Assembly (NCBI GenBank): GCA_032622095.1
Contig: CP136064.1
Location: forward strand, 216,890,205-216,954,204
Direction: 5' to 3'
Length of the DNA stretch: 64,000 nucleotides
DNA from: Siphonodentalium dalli
Lineage: Eukaryota > Mollusca > Scaphopoda > Gadilida > Siphonodentaliidae
The notes beneath the pieces are model-generated. The model was given only the letters and a program-made list of their open reading frames with translations, was not told the DNA's origin and did not search any database. A program made the translations under genes and the position numbers. Shown here piece after piece: positions 23,641 through 35,246 of the stretch. Position 1 is the stretch's first letter, and each line of letters opens with the position of its first letter.

Positions 23641-23694
23641 TCAGTTCAGGTGGCGGAGACGGCGTGGTTGTTGCCTCTGTTGTTGTTTCTGGTT
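23641..23694 (-). CDS. Exon e30: short Thr/Pro linker
   Basis: The 54-nt phase 1-1 exon encodes PETTTEATTTPSPPPEL plus split codons. It is richer in Pro than the other short linkers. Acceptor TTTTCAG, donor CTGA|GTATGT. Confidence 0.76.
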   Translation of the reverse strand, partial: NQKQQQRQQPRRLRHLN

Positions 23695-23746
23695 CTGAAA
23701 ATAATACTCTATACTTTGAACGATATGAATAAGTGCTTCCTATATA

Positions 23747-23925
23747 CAGTAATGCCCTAAGTAATCAACTCCTTAACCCTTTCAATGCCAAGTCTCGGAC
23801 TTGGCACTGAAAGGGTTAACCACAGCAGAATTATGGGTAACTTTTCAGGATTTAGTCGGAAATATGGCTTGTTGCCATTCATCGGAAAGCTCTCCCCGAG
23901 GAGTCGATTACTTAGGGCATTACTG
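23747..23925. repeat. P3 palindrome with a nested 39-bp hairpin
   Basis: TA-CAGTAATGCCCTAA on the left and GGGCATTACTG-TA on the right. A 39-bp insert at 23777-23815, flanked by TTAA on both sides, splits the sequence CTCCTTAACCACAGC seen intact in other P3 copies. Confidence 0.75.
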
Positions 23926-24255
23926 TAGATACTGATGAATAAAATAACAAGTTTTAGCCAACAGTCATTTGAAAATGCCTGTTTTGTTGTAATAGTTATT
24001 TGTTATCTATTTAATTTAATCATTTTCATAGAAGTTTTTCAAGATGTTCCATTCTGAAATTAAAAACCTTTCACAACTATTCATCAGCAATTTACAAGAT
24101 TTTGAAATATGTGATCAGTGTGCATTGCATATATCACCAAACATAAAGGCTGTTCAAGAAAAATAATTGTAATTTAATGAACTGTGAAATGCTCTAGCCA
24201 TTAGCCCATGATCTGTGTTGCGTCATTTTGAAACTGCACATTTAATAAAACTCAC

Positions 24256-24582
24256 CTTGAATTGATATAGTGATTTCCGAGAATGGATCCACGCCCTGTG
24301 CGCGCCTAGAATCACTAAAAGCCTCACATCTGAGGACAGCACCATTGAAATCATTTGTAAAAGCATGCTCAAATGCTGAGGTGAGATATTCACTGCAGTC
24401 GTGCCTGGAGACTGATGTTGTTTCTTGCACAGAGAAGTTCCCATACGTCACTGATCCAGGTAGTTTGATTGTCCATCGAAGCTCTGCATTGGCTGATCCC
24501 ACTAACCCCGAACAGGTATAGTTTTCCGCTGAACCATTTGTGACAGACGTAGGTGCAGAAATGGTAGGCGTCTGTGGGCGAG
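24256..24582 (-). CDS. Exon e29: type-A C2-like Ig domain
   Basis: The 327-nt phase 1-1 exon begins RPQTPTISAPTSV. It has ENYTCSGLVGSANAELRW, RHDCSEYLTSAFEHAF and AVLRCEAFSDSRRAQG. It is close to the recent trio but distinct from it. Donor CAAG|GTGAGT. Confidence 0.89.
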
Positions 24583-24659
24583 CTGCAATAAACAATTATA
24601 TAATACATCAACTGTGGCTTTAAATGTAAGAAGGTTTTTTATTTTAAGAATATCAATTG

Positions 24660-24830
24660 AATTCTTAAACCTTCTATGATGGGAGCTGTTCTGGTGCAGC
24701 ATTAAAGATCCTGTGACAGTGCATTCTCTTATATATGCGAGTCTCCCATAGGGAGCCTCAGATCTATAATAGAATGGCTTAGAAGGTCAACAAATATATA
24801 GTTAGGCCAATGTATTCTCTTATATATGCT
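24660..24830. repeat. Truncated P1 foldback element
   Basis: TTAAACCTTCTATGATGGGAG followed by CATTCTCTTATATATGCGAG hairpins. The second end is missing. Confidence 0.55.
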
Positions 24831-24834
24831 TAAA

Positions 24835-25180
24835 TGTTATGGTATTTTCCAGTTCTATTTACTGTTCAAATGGCCTTTACAGTTATAATTTTGTTGCATG
24901 GTTCTATTACAATCAAATATATTTCAATTTTAATGACCTTCACAGTTCTATTTCAGCAGAATATACAGTATCATTTCAATGGTATTTGTAATATTTTAAT
25001 GAAGGATACAGTTCCAGTTCATTGTAATTTACCGTTCTACTTTAGTGGCATATACACCGCTCCATTTTAATGGCTCTTATATTTTGTTCTATTTTAATGA
25101 CATACAAGTGTAATCTACTGTTCTCTTTTAATGACATATTTTAATGGTCATTACAGTTTCAGTTTAATGGACTTTACAGA
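24835..25180. repeat. Degenerate minisatellite, CAGTTCCATTTTAATGG
   Basis: Same motif family as at 21.9-22.5 kb, in the intron between B e28 and A e29. Confidence 0.6.
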
Positions 25181-25191
25181 TCCCGACCTAC

Positions 25192-25527
25192 ATTTCAGGT
25201 TGAGTGCTCCTTCCTTTGACATGTTCTTTGAATGAGTCTCAATTGCACATATATAGCTCCCTTCATCCTGGCACTCTGAGTTAGTAAACGTTAGCTCGAT
25301 CGTCACATTACTTATGTTCACATCCAGAACTTGTAATGAGATTCTGCTCAGGATGGGGTCATTCGGTGTGTTGATGCCCTGTGGTGGGTAGTCAAGTGAA
25401 GCAATGGAAACCATGTCAGATGCTCGGATGAGAGACGCTTTGGTCCATATATCAGCATGCATGAACCGACATCTGACAACTGATGGCCCTCCTCCCACAA
25501 ATGCAGGTTCTGTCTCCAGAATCGTTG
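25192..25527 (-). CDS. Exon e28: type-B V-like Ig domain (recent copy)
   Basis: The 336-nt phase 1-1 exon has GGGPSVVRCRFMHADIW, YPPQGINTPNDPILSR and SECQDEGSYICAIETHSKNM, ending EGALNLK. The donor is AAAT|GTAGGT, slightly weaker than the GTAAGT of its sisters. The intron upstream of it carries a 775-bp hAT-like element. Confidence 0.89.
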
Positions 25528-25784
25528 CTGCATAGTATAAATCAAAAGTAAAATCACTTTCTTTCATTTGGTATAAACAGAATTGCAGACAAATTTTCAG
25601 ATCTATAACCATATCAGCCGCAGAGAAAACCCACTAATTTTTTTCAGGAGGTTTCTAGATTTAATATTTTTCAAAGTTATTGTAGAGAAATCAAGAAATA
25701 AGAGAACATAATTTTTATTGTGGAAACTAAATGTGGAAGAGAGCAAAATCTGTATTTTGAATATAGAAAGTGGGAGGGATGTAA

Positions 25785-26920
25785 TTGAAAGGGACCCAAG
25801 CGTTTCAAAGTGGGTATGTGCGAAATGACATAAATTTTATAACAGCCTGTGAAACATCTATCAACAAGTGCATGTAAAATGATTGACTTTGTTCTTATTT
25901 CTATTATTAACAGTGTTCACGCTGGACCGAAAAAAACTTTAGCCAAAAGTTTAGCCAAATGAAAATTTTATTAGCCAAATGAAAAAAACTTTAGCCAAAT
26001 GTTTTTTGGCAAAATTAAAAAAAACTTTGGCCAAATTAAATCATCGTTTTCTGGTCGGTTCACAATTAATGACTAAAACGTAAAATCTAACAGACACAGG
26101 TAAAATACACAATAATTTAAATAATTTTGATGAACTAGAAGTATTTTTATATATATCATTTATTAAAAATTTATTAATCTTTATGTGAAAGAGTTATTGT
26201 GGGGGGGGGGGGGGGGCGGTAACCCGGGATTGTCCTTCTTAATGTCATTATTTTTTAATTGTCAAATTACAATCTGTCATAAAAGCATGCATATTATTTT
26301 GACTGTATCGGTATTGACGACAAATAGCCACAAAATATCTGTCGTGATTCACATTTGGCTGATTAAGCTATTGTCTTACGCTTGGTGCTCATAAACCTCG
26401 ACCGTCATAAATACAATGTCATCATAAACATGCATTGTGCAGGCGCGCTGTGAGTGACCAGACAGACAATGGGCTGAATGGGGGATTAGGGGATTAAATG
26501 TAAAAATTAATAATGACCTTTTGCTGCTTCGTGCAGAGTGACGTAATCTTTCTCCAGATTAAAACAGCCAGTTACGAACAAATTGCTTATATACCGGCGT
26601 CAATGCACTTTACAAAACATTGCTTTCTTCACATTGTCATAATTCAACCATGGTCGGTTTAATGTCCATGCGTCTGTGAACACTGATTATTAATGACTCT
26701 CAAATAATGAGATTTTGCATATCAAATCCATTGTTATGTAAACATTACTGTTACAGTGGATTTACCAATCAAAGTCCAATTAGTCCAATAAGATACCGAA
26801 GTGTAATACAAATTTGACATTAAACATTGGGTAAGGTCAAAGCATTCAAAAAATGTTTTTTAGACTTTTGATTTTTGTGCACATTTACCCCACTGCGAGT
26901 GCCTTAATTGGGTCCTATTG
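25785..26920. repeat. Ancestral intron repeat with GGGACCCAA ends, copy 1
   Basis: AAAGGGACCCAA on the left and TTGGGTCC on the right bound a segment present in every recent B-linker intron (31.34-31.89, 34.06-34.60, 37.23-37.74 kb). Near each end is a GTGGGTA / TACCCCACTGCGAG pair. It predates the duplications; the hAT at 25911 came later. Confidence 0.55.
25911..26685. mobile_element. Non-autonomous hAT-like element, 775 bp
   Basis: An exact 8-bp duplication ATTATTAA (25903-25910, 26686-26693) flanks inverted ends CAGTGTTCACGC and GTGAACACTG. The duplicated introns at 31.46, 34.18 and 37.34 kb show one ATTATTAA, the empty site. Its interior (TTAGCCAAATGAAA repeats, poly-G at 26201-26216) is related, inverted, to the element at 39443. 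Confidence 0.85.
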
Positions 26921-27159
26921 AGGACACAAAACACAGTAGGAATGAAATAGATATAGAGTGGAATATACATATGGGGTGGAAAAACATGTAAGAATAAAGC
27001 AGCTGGGTAATCTGTTACATAACCAGCCCTCACTCACACATATAGAATCTATTACAAATTATTTTACAGACATTTAATATTAATTTTGACCAATCTATGC
27101 CATTCAACCTAGAGCTACCCCTTCTATGTGAGTACACAGTATATTAAGGACAAACATAC

Positions 27160-27213
27160 TCAGTTCAGGTGGGGCAGCAGTCGTTGTCATTTCTGCTGTG
27201 GTGGTTTCTGGTT
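27160..27213 (-). CDS. Exon e27: short Thr/Pro linker
   Basis: The 54-nt phase 1-1 exon encodes PETTTAEMTTTAAPPEL plus split codons. Acceptor TTTTCAG, donor CTGA|GTATGT. Confidence 0.78.
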
Positions 27214-27572
27214 CTGAAAATATTATTTGATAATTTTAATTACAGATTCTCTCTTTCGACTATATAAAATGAAAATTTAATGCAATGTTTCTTATATAGA
27301 ATCTGATTTGTCAAATAATAAATCTTAGCCAACAACATGTCTTAGCCAAAATGTCATTTGAAAATGGAAATTTTTTTCAATAGCTATATCACAACTTGGT
27401 GTGAGATCTGAAATTTGTTGATCTATGTAGCGCCGAACCACCTCCAGGAAAGCCAGTGGTTTTGGCAGACATCAAAATCATATTGCTGTGTTGACACAGA
27501 TGATAAGTCAAACACTCTAACAGTTCACCTCACCGATGAGCATTTGAACATTGCACATTTAACAAAACTCAC

Positions 27573-27899
27573 CTTGAATTGATATGGTGATTTCCGAGAA
27601 TGGATCCACGCCCTGTGCAGGCCTAGTATCACTAACAGCCTCACATCTGAGGACAGCACCATTTAAATCATTCGTAAAAGCATGCTCAAATGTTGAGGTG
27701 ATATATTCACTGCAGTCATGTCTGGAGACCGATGTTGTTTCTTGCACAGAGAAGTTCCCATACATCACCGATCCAGGTAGTTTGATTGTCCAACGAAGCT
27801 CACCATTGGCTGATCCCACTAACCCCGAACAGGTATAGTTCTCTGTTGAGCCATTTGCGATAGACGTAGGTGCAGATATGGTAGGCGTCTGTGGACGAG
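27573..27899 (-). CDS. Exon e26: type-A C2-like Ig domain (recent copy)
   Basis: The 327-nt phase 1-1 exon belongs to the near-identical trio with e20 and e23. It reads SIANGSTENYTC where the sisters have SITNGSTENYTC, then ELRWTIKLPGSVMYGNFSVQ, HDCSEYITSTF and AVLRCEAVSDTRPAQG. Donor CAAG|GTGAGT. Confidence 0.9.
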
Positions 27900-28531
27900 C
27901 TGTAAACAAATTATACAATACATCAACTACGGCCATGTAAGAAGGCTTTTTATTTAAAATAATATATCAATTGAATTCGTAAAACAAACAAAAGACTTTC
28001 TATTCTAACAGCCTATTTTTTAACAACTTATACCATCATTTTAATGGAATATACAGTTAAATGTTATACTATTTTACTGTTTTATTTTAGTGACATGTCC
28101 AGTTCTGTTCAAATAGCCTTTACAGATATAATTTTCTGGCATGGTTCTATTACAATCAAGTATATTTCAATTTTATTTACCTTCACAGTTCTATTTCAGA
28201 AGAATAGACAGTTCCATTTTAAAGGTATTTGCAGTAATATTTTAATGAAGAATACAGTCCAGTTTGATGTTTACTTTTCTACTTCAGTGGCATATACCTG
28301 GCCGGGGTACTTCCTACACATATATATATGCATGAATACAGGAGAAGTCGGCCCCGCGCGAAGTCGGCCCCATACGAAGACGGCCCCGCGCGAAGTCGGC
28401 CCCAGAGAAGTCGGCCCCATTTATAACAGAACTATTGTTTAAAATCAATCTTTATTTATTTTATGATATGAAATGAAATATGAAACTGATAATATAATGA
28501 CAATATAACAATAACAAATACAGTTAACAAT

Positions 28532-30117
28532 TCAAACAATGTCGTCGTCGCTATCGCTGTCGCTGTCGGTGATGGGTGCTGAAATCTCTGCGATCTTTCG
28601 TAGCAGCTGACTTGTCGTTAATTCTCGGTCTCTGTACAACTTCCACAGGTTGAAAATTTGCCCCTGCACATGTGTGGTTTTGCTACGTTGAATTCTACGC
28701 AGCTTATTCTCCCTCACTAACTGCTGCTGGAGGGGAATTATCTTTGCCAGACTTGTAGTATGCTGTCGCCAGGCCGGGATCTTGGATCTTTCGCCACACG
28801 GCTTGGCCCCAGTGGAAGTTGCATCCGTGGATGTTGATGTCAGGGTAGCCAGTTGTAGCAGCTTTCCATATAGCTCTTTCGAAATCCACAGTCATTTTTT
28901 CGAATGTCGCTGAAGGTGCAAGCTGCTCTTTAACATGTTTAAAGATGGCGAGGTAGTCCTTCGTTCTGCGTCGGGACATCAGTGCATACAGGAGAGGTAT
29001 CTGCTTAACATCTGTCTCATCGTCGTTGCCAATAAACCCATGGATGCTGAACAGTTGCGCGAAAGGCTCTCTGATGACTTTGAACGTGGCATCACAGTAG
29101 ATATCTTTGGCTGTCGATAGTAATCTCAGTTGTTCATTGGTGGCAAAGATTGTGTGGCGTGCCCCGTCTATTTTGATGTCACTGCGGAGAAAACCATCTG
29201 GAAGGAAGTCAGTGGCTATGTAATATAATAATAAAATAATATAAAGGAAACCAATAAAATTATATGACATACTCCCATGAAGCTCATATATCGCAGATTG
29301 ACATTATTTTTACATATATTATAGAGGCGATATTACACTATATACAAGATTTAAGTATATTCTCATATACTTCAGGGGGGGGGTGAAAAAATTTCTTCCG
29401 GCACGTATGCCGGGGTGGGTGGGTGGTCAAAGCCACCAACAAGCAATTTTTTCCGCAACTAAAAAAAAAAATTCCTGCTTGTTTTTAGTGTTTTGGCAAG
29501 ATGTTGGGCTTCAAAACCACTTTGAATCAGTTTGAATGAGAGAAATAATGTAATTCTAACTGGTAAACTGACTGCAGGCAGTTATTGTGTTGTATTTTGT
29601 TGCAAATTTTGAAATCCAAGATGGCCGCTGGCAGCCATGTTTTTTTGGCCGAATGACATCAAAATTACTCATTCCTATTTACATGTCCATGTTAACATCC
29701 ATGATAAATAGTATGCACAGAAATTCATATACAGCTGTTTACAGTGAATTTCCCCCCGCAAATCTCTGTTTTAGTGTTAAAAGGGGGGGTGGGTGTCAAA
29801 AAATGGTCGGAAAAAACTGCCGAAAACGGAAAAAAAATTGGCGGTGGGGGTGGGTGGGTACAAAAAATGATCGAAAGGGAAAAAATGCCATACGTGCCTG
29901 AAATTTTTTTCCGACCCCCCCCCTGTATACTTGAGAAAATATTGAAAAATGAATGTTCATATGCTTGAGAAAAAATGGAAAGTTTTATCAAAATTAAAAT
30001 TTTAAATCACTTACCTGTGTTACATATTCGATGAGTCCAGCGAGAACATCTGTCACATTCTATGGACTCTTGTCGTTCTCTGACAAGAGATTTGCAATAA
30101 ACACAGTCAACAGGCAT
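28532..30117 (-). pseudogene. MULE transposase, two exons, frame broken near the end
   Basis: Exon 1 (30015-30117) runs from the ATG to ACAG|GTAAGT and encodes MPVDCVYCKSLVRER then CDRCSRWTHRIC, a zinc-binding motif. Exon 2 starts at 29215 after TTACATAG in matching phase. It carries the MULE core: IYCDATFKVIREPFAQL (first Asp), KMTVDFERAIWKA (second Asp) and GCNFHWGQAVWRKIQ. The frame ends at 28704 (SEGE stop), but an overlapping frame (28532-28717, starting in QLVRENKLRRIQ) looks like the natural C-terminus, so a one-base indel is likely. At under 300 codons it is short for the family. Confidence 0.78.
29337..29945. repeat. Foldback repeat nested in the MULE intron
   Basis: Inverted arms with TATACTTCAGGGGGGGGG and CCCCCCCTGTATACTTGAG enclose a single copy of the sequence CCAAGATGGCCGCTGGCAGC. 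That core is related to the tandem unit at 43.3-45.2 kb. Confidence 0.55.
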
Positions 30118-30749
30118 TGTGCTGAATTGAGGAATGTATGAAAATCCGATAGCTGGGCTAACCTTATATACGTCTATAAATCCGAAGTGAGAATAATGAG
30201 CTAATGGCTTCGTTCGCTAAGCAGCAATCAACAGTACTTAGCGGTTTCTTTCATTGTCTGTCGGCAACCATCATTGTTTTTATAACTGAGCCGCTGTCAG
30301 TGACTGTCCATAAGTGAAGTTCATTTTGTTATTACAACTAAGAAAACACTGCGGACTTCACAATTAGCCTACACAAACACTACACTTACTCAATCAAATT
30401 AAGTTGGGACCTCATAATTTGCTAAATAAACACTATATCAATAAAATTAAGCCGATTTAATCTCTTCTAATTAATGGGGCCGACTTCTCTGGGGCCGACT
30501 TCGCGCGGGGCCGTCTTCGTATGGGGCCGACTTCGCGCGGGGCCGACTTCTCCAGATACCATATGCATGGGTGGAGTTATAATAATAAAAATAACACCCA
30601 CTGTTCCATTTCAATGGTCCTTATATTTTAATGTTAGATTTTGTTCTATTTTAATGATGTACACAGGGTAATCTACTGTTCTCTTTTAATGACATAATTT
30701 AATGTTCATTACAGTTCCAGTTTAATTCCATTTACAGATCTTGACTTAC

Positions 30750-31085
30750 ATTTTAGGTTAAGTGATCCTTCCTTTGACATGTTCTTTGAATGAGTCTCAA
30801 TTGCACATATATAGCTCCCTTCATCCTGGCACTCTGAGTTAGTAAACGTTAGCTCGATCGTCACATTACTTATGTTCACATCCAGAACTTGTAATGAGAT
30901 TCTGCTCAGGATGGGGTCATTCGGTGTGTTGATGCCCTGTGGTGGGTAGTCAAGTGAAGCAATGAAAACCATGTCAGATGCTCGGATGAGAGACGCTTTG
31001 GTCCATATATCAGCATGCATGAACCGACATCTGACAACTGATGGCCCTCCTCCCACAAATGCAGGTTCTGTCTCCAGAATCGTTG
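30750..31085 (-). CDS. Exon e25: type-B V-like Ig domain (recent copy)
   Basis: The 336-nt phase 1-1 exon is nearly identical to e22 and e28; MVFIASLDYPPQG has Phe where the others have Ser. SECQDEGSYICAIETHSKNM is intact. The following intron holds the Mutator-like element, so this B exon and its A partner e26 are 2.9 kb apart instead of about 0.6 kb. Confidence 0.9.
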
Positions 31086-31339
31086 CTGCATAGTATAAAT
31101 CAAAAGTAAAATCACTTTCTTTCATTTGGTATGATCTGAATTGCAGACAAATTTTCAGATCTATAACCATATTAGCCGCAGAGAAAACCCACTAATTTTT
31201 TCAGGAGGTTTCTAGATTTAATATTTTTCAAAGTTATTGTAGAGAAATCAAGAAATAAGAGAACATAATTTTTATTGTGGAAACTGAATGTGGAAGAGAG
31301 CAAAATCTGTATTTTGAATATAGAAAGTGGGAGGGATGT

Positions 31340-31890
31340 AATTGAAAGGGACCCAAGGCTTTCAAAGTGGGTATGTGCGAAATGACATAAATTTTATAAC
31401 AGTCTGTGAAACATCTATCAACAAGTGCATGTAAAATGATTGACTTTGTTCTTATTTCTATTATTAATGACTCTCAAATAATGAGATTTTGCATATCAAA
31501 TCCATTGTTATGTAAACATTACTGTTACAGTGGATTTACCAATCAAAGTCCAATTAGTCCAATAAGATACCGAAGTGTAATACAAATTTGACATTAAACA
31601 TTGGGTAAGGTCAAAGCATTGAAAAATACTCTGAAAATTTTATTTAAAATAAAATATTTGAACTTACTATGCGATTAGCGATGTTTGTTGACAAATCACT
31701 GTAACAGTTTTGTTTACAAACAATGGTTTCAACACACAAATTTTTGTTATTGGAGAATTATCAATAATTAAGATAAGAGCAAAGTTTATCTATTTCTCCA
31801 TGTTCTTCTCAGTGGTGATGTTTTTCACAGACTTTTAATTTTTGTGCACATTTACCCCACTGCGAGTGCCTTAATTGGGTCCTATTGAGG
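31340..31890. repeat. Ancestral intron repeat with GGGACCCAA ends, copy 2
   Basis: AAAGGGACCCAAGGCTTTCA to TTGGGTCC, without the hAT insertion seen in copy 1. It includes the inverted pair TGTTATGTAAACATTACTG / CAGTTTTGTTTACAAACA. Confidence 0.55.
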
Positions 31891-32126
31891 ACACAAAACA
31901 CAGTAGGAATGAATTAGATATAGAGTGAAATATACATATGGGGTGGAAAAACATGTAAGAATAAAGCAGCTGGGTAATATGTTACATAACCAGCCCTCAC
32001 TCACACATATATAATCTATTACAAATTATTTTACAGACATTTAATATTAATTTTGACCAATCTATGCCATTCAACCTAGAGCTACCCCTTCTATGTGAGT
32101 ACACAGTATATTAAGGACAAACATAC

Positions 32127-32180
32127 TCAGTTCAGGTGGGGCAGCAGTCGTTGTCATTTCTGCTGTGGTGGTTTCTGGTT
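32127..32180 (-). CDS. Exon e24: short Thr/Pro linker
   Basis: The 54-nt phase 1-1 exon encodes PETTTAEMTTTAAPPEL plus split codons. Acceptor TTTTCAG, donor CTGA|GTATGT. It is identical to e15 and e27. Confidence 0.78.
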
Positions 32181-32534
32181 CTGAAAATATTATTTGATAA
32201 TTTTAATTACAGATTCTCTCTTTCGACTATATAAAATGAAAATTTAATGCAATGTTTCTTATATAGAATCTGATTTGTCAAATAATAAATCTTAGCCAAC
32301 AACATGTCTTAGCCAAAATGTCATTTGAAAATGGAATTTATTTTCAATAGCTATATCACAACTTGGTGTGAGATCTGATATTTGTTGATCTATGTAGCGC
32401 CGAACCACCTCCAGGAAAGCCAGTGGTTTTGGCAGACATCAAAATCATATTGCTGTGTTGACACAGATGATAAGTCAAACACTCTAACAGTTCACCGATG
32501 AGCTTTTGAACATTGCACATTTAACAAAACTCAC

Positions 32535-32861
32535 CTTGAATTGATATGGTGATTTCCGAGAATGGATCCACGCCCTGTGCAGGCCTAGTATCACTAACAG
32601 CCTCACAGCTGAGGACAGCACCATTTAAATCATTCGTAAAAGCATGCTCAAATGTTGAGGTGATATATTCACTGCAGTCATGTCTGGAGACCGATGTTGT
32701 TTCTTGCACAGAGAAGTTCCCATACATCACCGATCCAGGTAGTTTGATTGTCCAACGAAGCTCCCCATTGGCTGATCCCACTAACCCCGAACAGGTATAG
32801 TTCTCTGTTGAGCCATTTGTGATAGACATAGGTGCAGATATGGTAGGCGTCTGTGGACGAG
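32535..32861 (-). CDS. Exon e23: type-A C2-like Ig domain (recent copy)
   Basis: The 327-nt phase 1-1 exon is nearly identical to e20 and e26, but has AVLSCEAVSD where all other A copies have Leu-Arg-Cys, a single-base Arg-to-Ser change next to the second core Cys. It also has Met in APMSIT. Both core Cys and the extra Cys (HDC) are kept. Confidence 0.9.
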
Positions 32862-33468
32862 CTGTAAACAAATTATACAATACATCAACTACGGCCATGT
32901 AAGAAGGCTTTTTATTTAAAATAATATATCAATTGAATTCATAAAACATACAAAAGGCTTTCTATTCTAACAGCCTATTATTTAACAACTTATACCATCA
33001 TTTTAATGGAATATACAGTTAAATGTTATACTATTTTACTGTTTTATTTTAGTGACATGTCCAGTTCTGTTCAAATGGCCTTTACAGATATAATTTTCTG
33101 GCATGGTTCTATTACAATCAAGTATATTTCAATTTTATTTACCTTCACAGTTCTATTTCAGAAGAATAGACAGTTCCATTTTAAAGGTATTTGCAGTAAT
33201 ATTTTAATGAAGAATACAGTTCCAGTTTGATGTTTACTTTTCTACTTCAGTGGCATATACCTGGCCGGGGTACTTCCTACACATATATATATGCATGGGT
33301 GGAGTTATAATAAAACCCACTGTTCCATTTCAATGGTCCTTATATTTTAATGTTAGATTTTGTTCTATTTTAATGACATACACAGGGTAATCTACTGTTC
33401 TCTTATAATGACATATTTTAATGGTCATTACAGTTCCAGTTTAATGGTCTTTACATATCCCGACTTAC

Positions 33469-33804
33469 ATTTCAAGTTAAGTGATCCTTCCTTTGACATG
33501 TTCTTTGAATGAGTCTCAATGGCACATATATAGCTCCCTTCATCCTGGCACTCTGAGTTAGTAAACGTTAGCTCGATCGTCACATTATTTATGTTCACAT
33601 CCAGAACTTGTAATGAGATTCTGCTCAGGATGGGGTCATTCGGTGTGTTGATGCCCTGTGGTGGGTAGTCAAGTGAAGCAATGGAAACCATGTCAGATGC
33701 TCGGATGAGAGACGCTTTGGTCCATATATCAGCATGCATGAACCGACATCTGACAACTGATGGCCCTCCTCCCACAAATGCAGGTTCTGTCTCCAGAATC
33801 GTTG
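33469..33804 (-). CDS. Exon e22: type-B V-like Ig domain (recent copy)
   Basis: The 336-nt phase 1-1 exon has EPAFVGGGPSVVRC, FMHADIWTKASLIRASDM, YPPQGINTPNDPILSR, VNINNVTIEL and SECQDEGSYICAIETHSKNM. It differs from e25 and e28 by few residues (VNINN versus VNISN). The NVT and NMS sequons are conserved. Donor AAAT|GTAAGT. Confidence 0.9.
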
Positions 33805-34060
33805 CTGCATAGTATAAATCAAAAGTAAAATCACTTTCTTTCATTTGGTATGATCTGAATTGCAAACAAATTTTCAGATCTAGAACCATATCAGCCGCAG
33901 AGAAAACCCAGTAATTTTTTTCAGGAGGTTTCTAGATTTACTATTTTTCAAAGTTATTGTAGAGAAATCAAGAAATAAGAGAACATAGTTTTTATTGTGG
34001 AAACTGAATGTGGAAGAGAGCAAAATCTGTATTTTGAATATAGAAAGTTGGAGGGATGTA

Positions 34061-34600
34061 ATTGAAAGGGACCCAAGGCTTTCAAAGTGGGTATGTGCGA
34101 AATGACATAAATTTTATAACAGCCTGTGAAACATCTATCAACAAGTGCATGTAAAATGATTGACTTTGTTCTTATTTCTATTATTAATGACTATCAAATA
34201 ATGAGATTTTGCATATCAAATCCATTGTTATGTAAACATTACTGTTACAGTGGATTTACCAGTCCAATTAGTCCAATAAGATACCGAAGTGTAATACAAA
34301 TTTGACATTAAACATTGGGTAAGGTCAAAGCATTGAAAAATACTCTGAAAATTTTATTTAAAATAAAATATTTGAACTTACTATGCGATTAGCGATGTTT
34401 GTTGACAAATCACTGTAACAGTTTTGTTTACAAACAATGGTTTCAACACACAAATTTTGTTTATTGGAGAATTATCAATAATTAAGATAAGAGCAAAGTT
34501 TATCTATTGGGCCATGTTCTTCTCAGTGGTGATGTTTTTTAGACTTTTGATTTTTGTGCACATTTACCCCACTGCGAGTACCTTAATTGGGTCCTATTGA
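34061..34600. repeat. Ancestral intron repeat with GGGACCCAA ends, copy 3
   Basis: Nearly identical to copy 2, with a small deletion near 34260. Confidence 0.55.
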
Positions 34601-34839
34601 AGACACAAAACACAGTAGGAATGAAATAGATATAGAGTGGAATATACATATGGGGTTGGAAAAACATGTAAGAATAAAGCAGCTGGGTAATCTGTTACAT
34701 AACCAGCCCTCACTCACACATATAGAATCTATTACAAATTATTTTACAGACATTAAATATTAATTTTGACCAATCTATGCCATTCAACCTAGAGCTACCC
34801 CTTCTATGTGAGTACACAGTATATTAAGGACAAACATAC

Positions 34840-34893
34840 TCAGTTCAGGTGGGGCAGCAGTCGTTGTCGTTTCTGCTGTGGTGGTTTCTGGTT
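34840..34893 (-). CDS. Exon e21: short Thr/Pro linker
   Basis: The 54-nt phase 1-1 exon encodes PETTTAETTTTAAPPEL plus split codons, with Thr in place of the Met of its sister linkers. Acceptor TTTTCAG, donor CTGA|GTATGT. Confidence 0.78.
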   Translation of the reverse strand, partial: NQKPPQQKRQRLLPHLN

Positions 34894-35246
34894 CTGAAAA
34901 TATTATTTGATAATTTTAATTACAGATTCTCTCTTTCGACTATATAAAATGAAAATTTAATGCAATGTTTCTTATATAGAATCTGATTTGTCAAATAATA
35001 AATCTTAGCCAACAACATGTCTTAGCCAAAATGTCATTTGAAAATGGAAATTTTGTTCAATAGCTATATCACAACTTGGTGTGAGTCTGAAATTTGTTGA
35101 TCTATGTAGCGCCGAACTACCTCCAGGAAAGCCAGTGGTTTTGGCAGACATCAAAATCATATTGCTGTGTTGACACAGATGATAAGTCAAACACTCTAAC
35201 AGTTCACCGATGAGCTTTTGAACATTGCACATTTAACAAAACTCAC

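Larger units (their letters stand above)
28335..30560 (-). mobile_element. Mutator-like element (MULE), 2.2 kb, 9-bp target duplication
   Basis: The ends are inverted for about 80-100 bp and consist of GAAGTCGGCCCC sub-repeats. ATATGCATG occurs at 28326-28334 and 30561-30569. The sister introns at 33.29 and 36.51 kb have one ATATGCATG followed directly by GGTGGAG, so the target is proven by comparison. A 9-bp duplication and the enclosed MULE transposase remnant agree. Confidence 0.88.

Noticed and set aside
24270-24521. Plus-strand open frames opposite the A exons (also 27584, 32546, 35258, 38726)
   Set aside because: They are antisense shadows of the conserved Ig exons and follow them in every copy.
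29725-29991. Frame with PTPPFNT and PPPPP runs
   Set aside because: It comes from G/C runs in the foldback element nested in the MULE.
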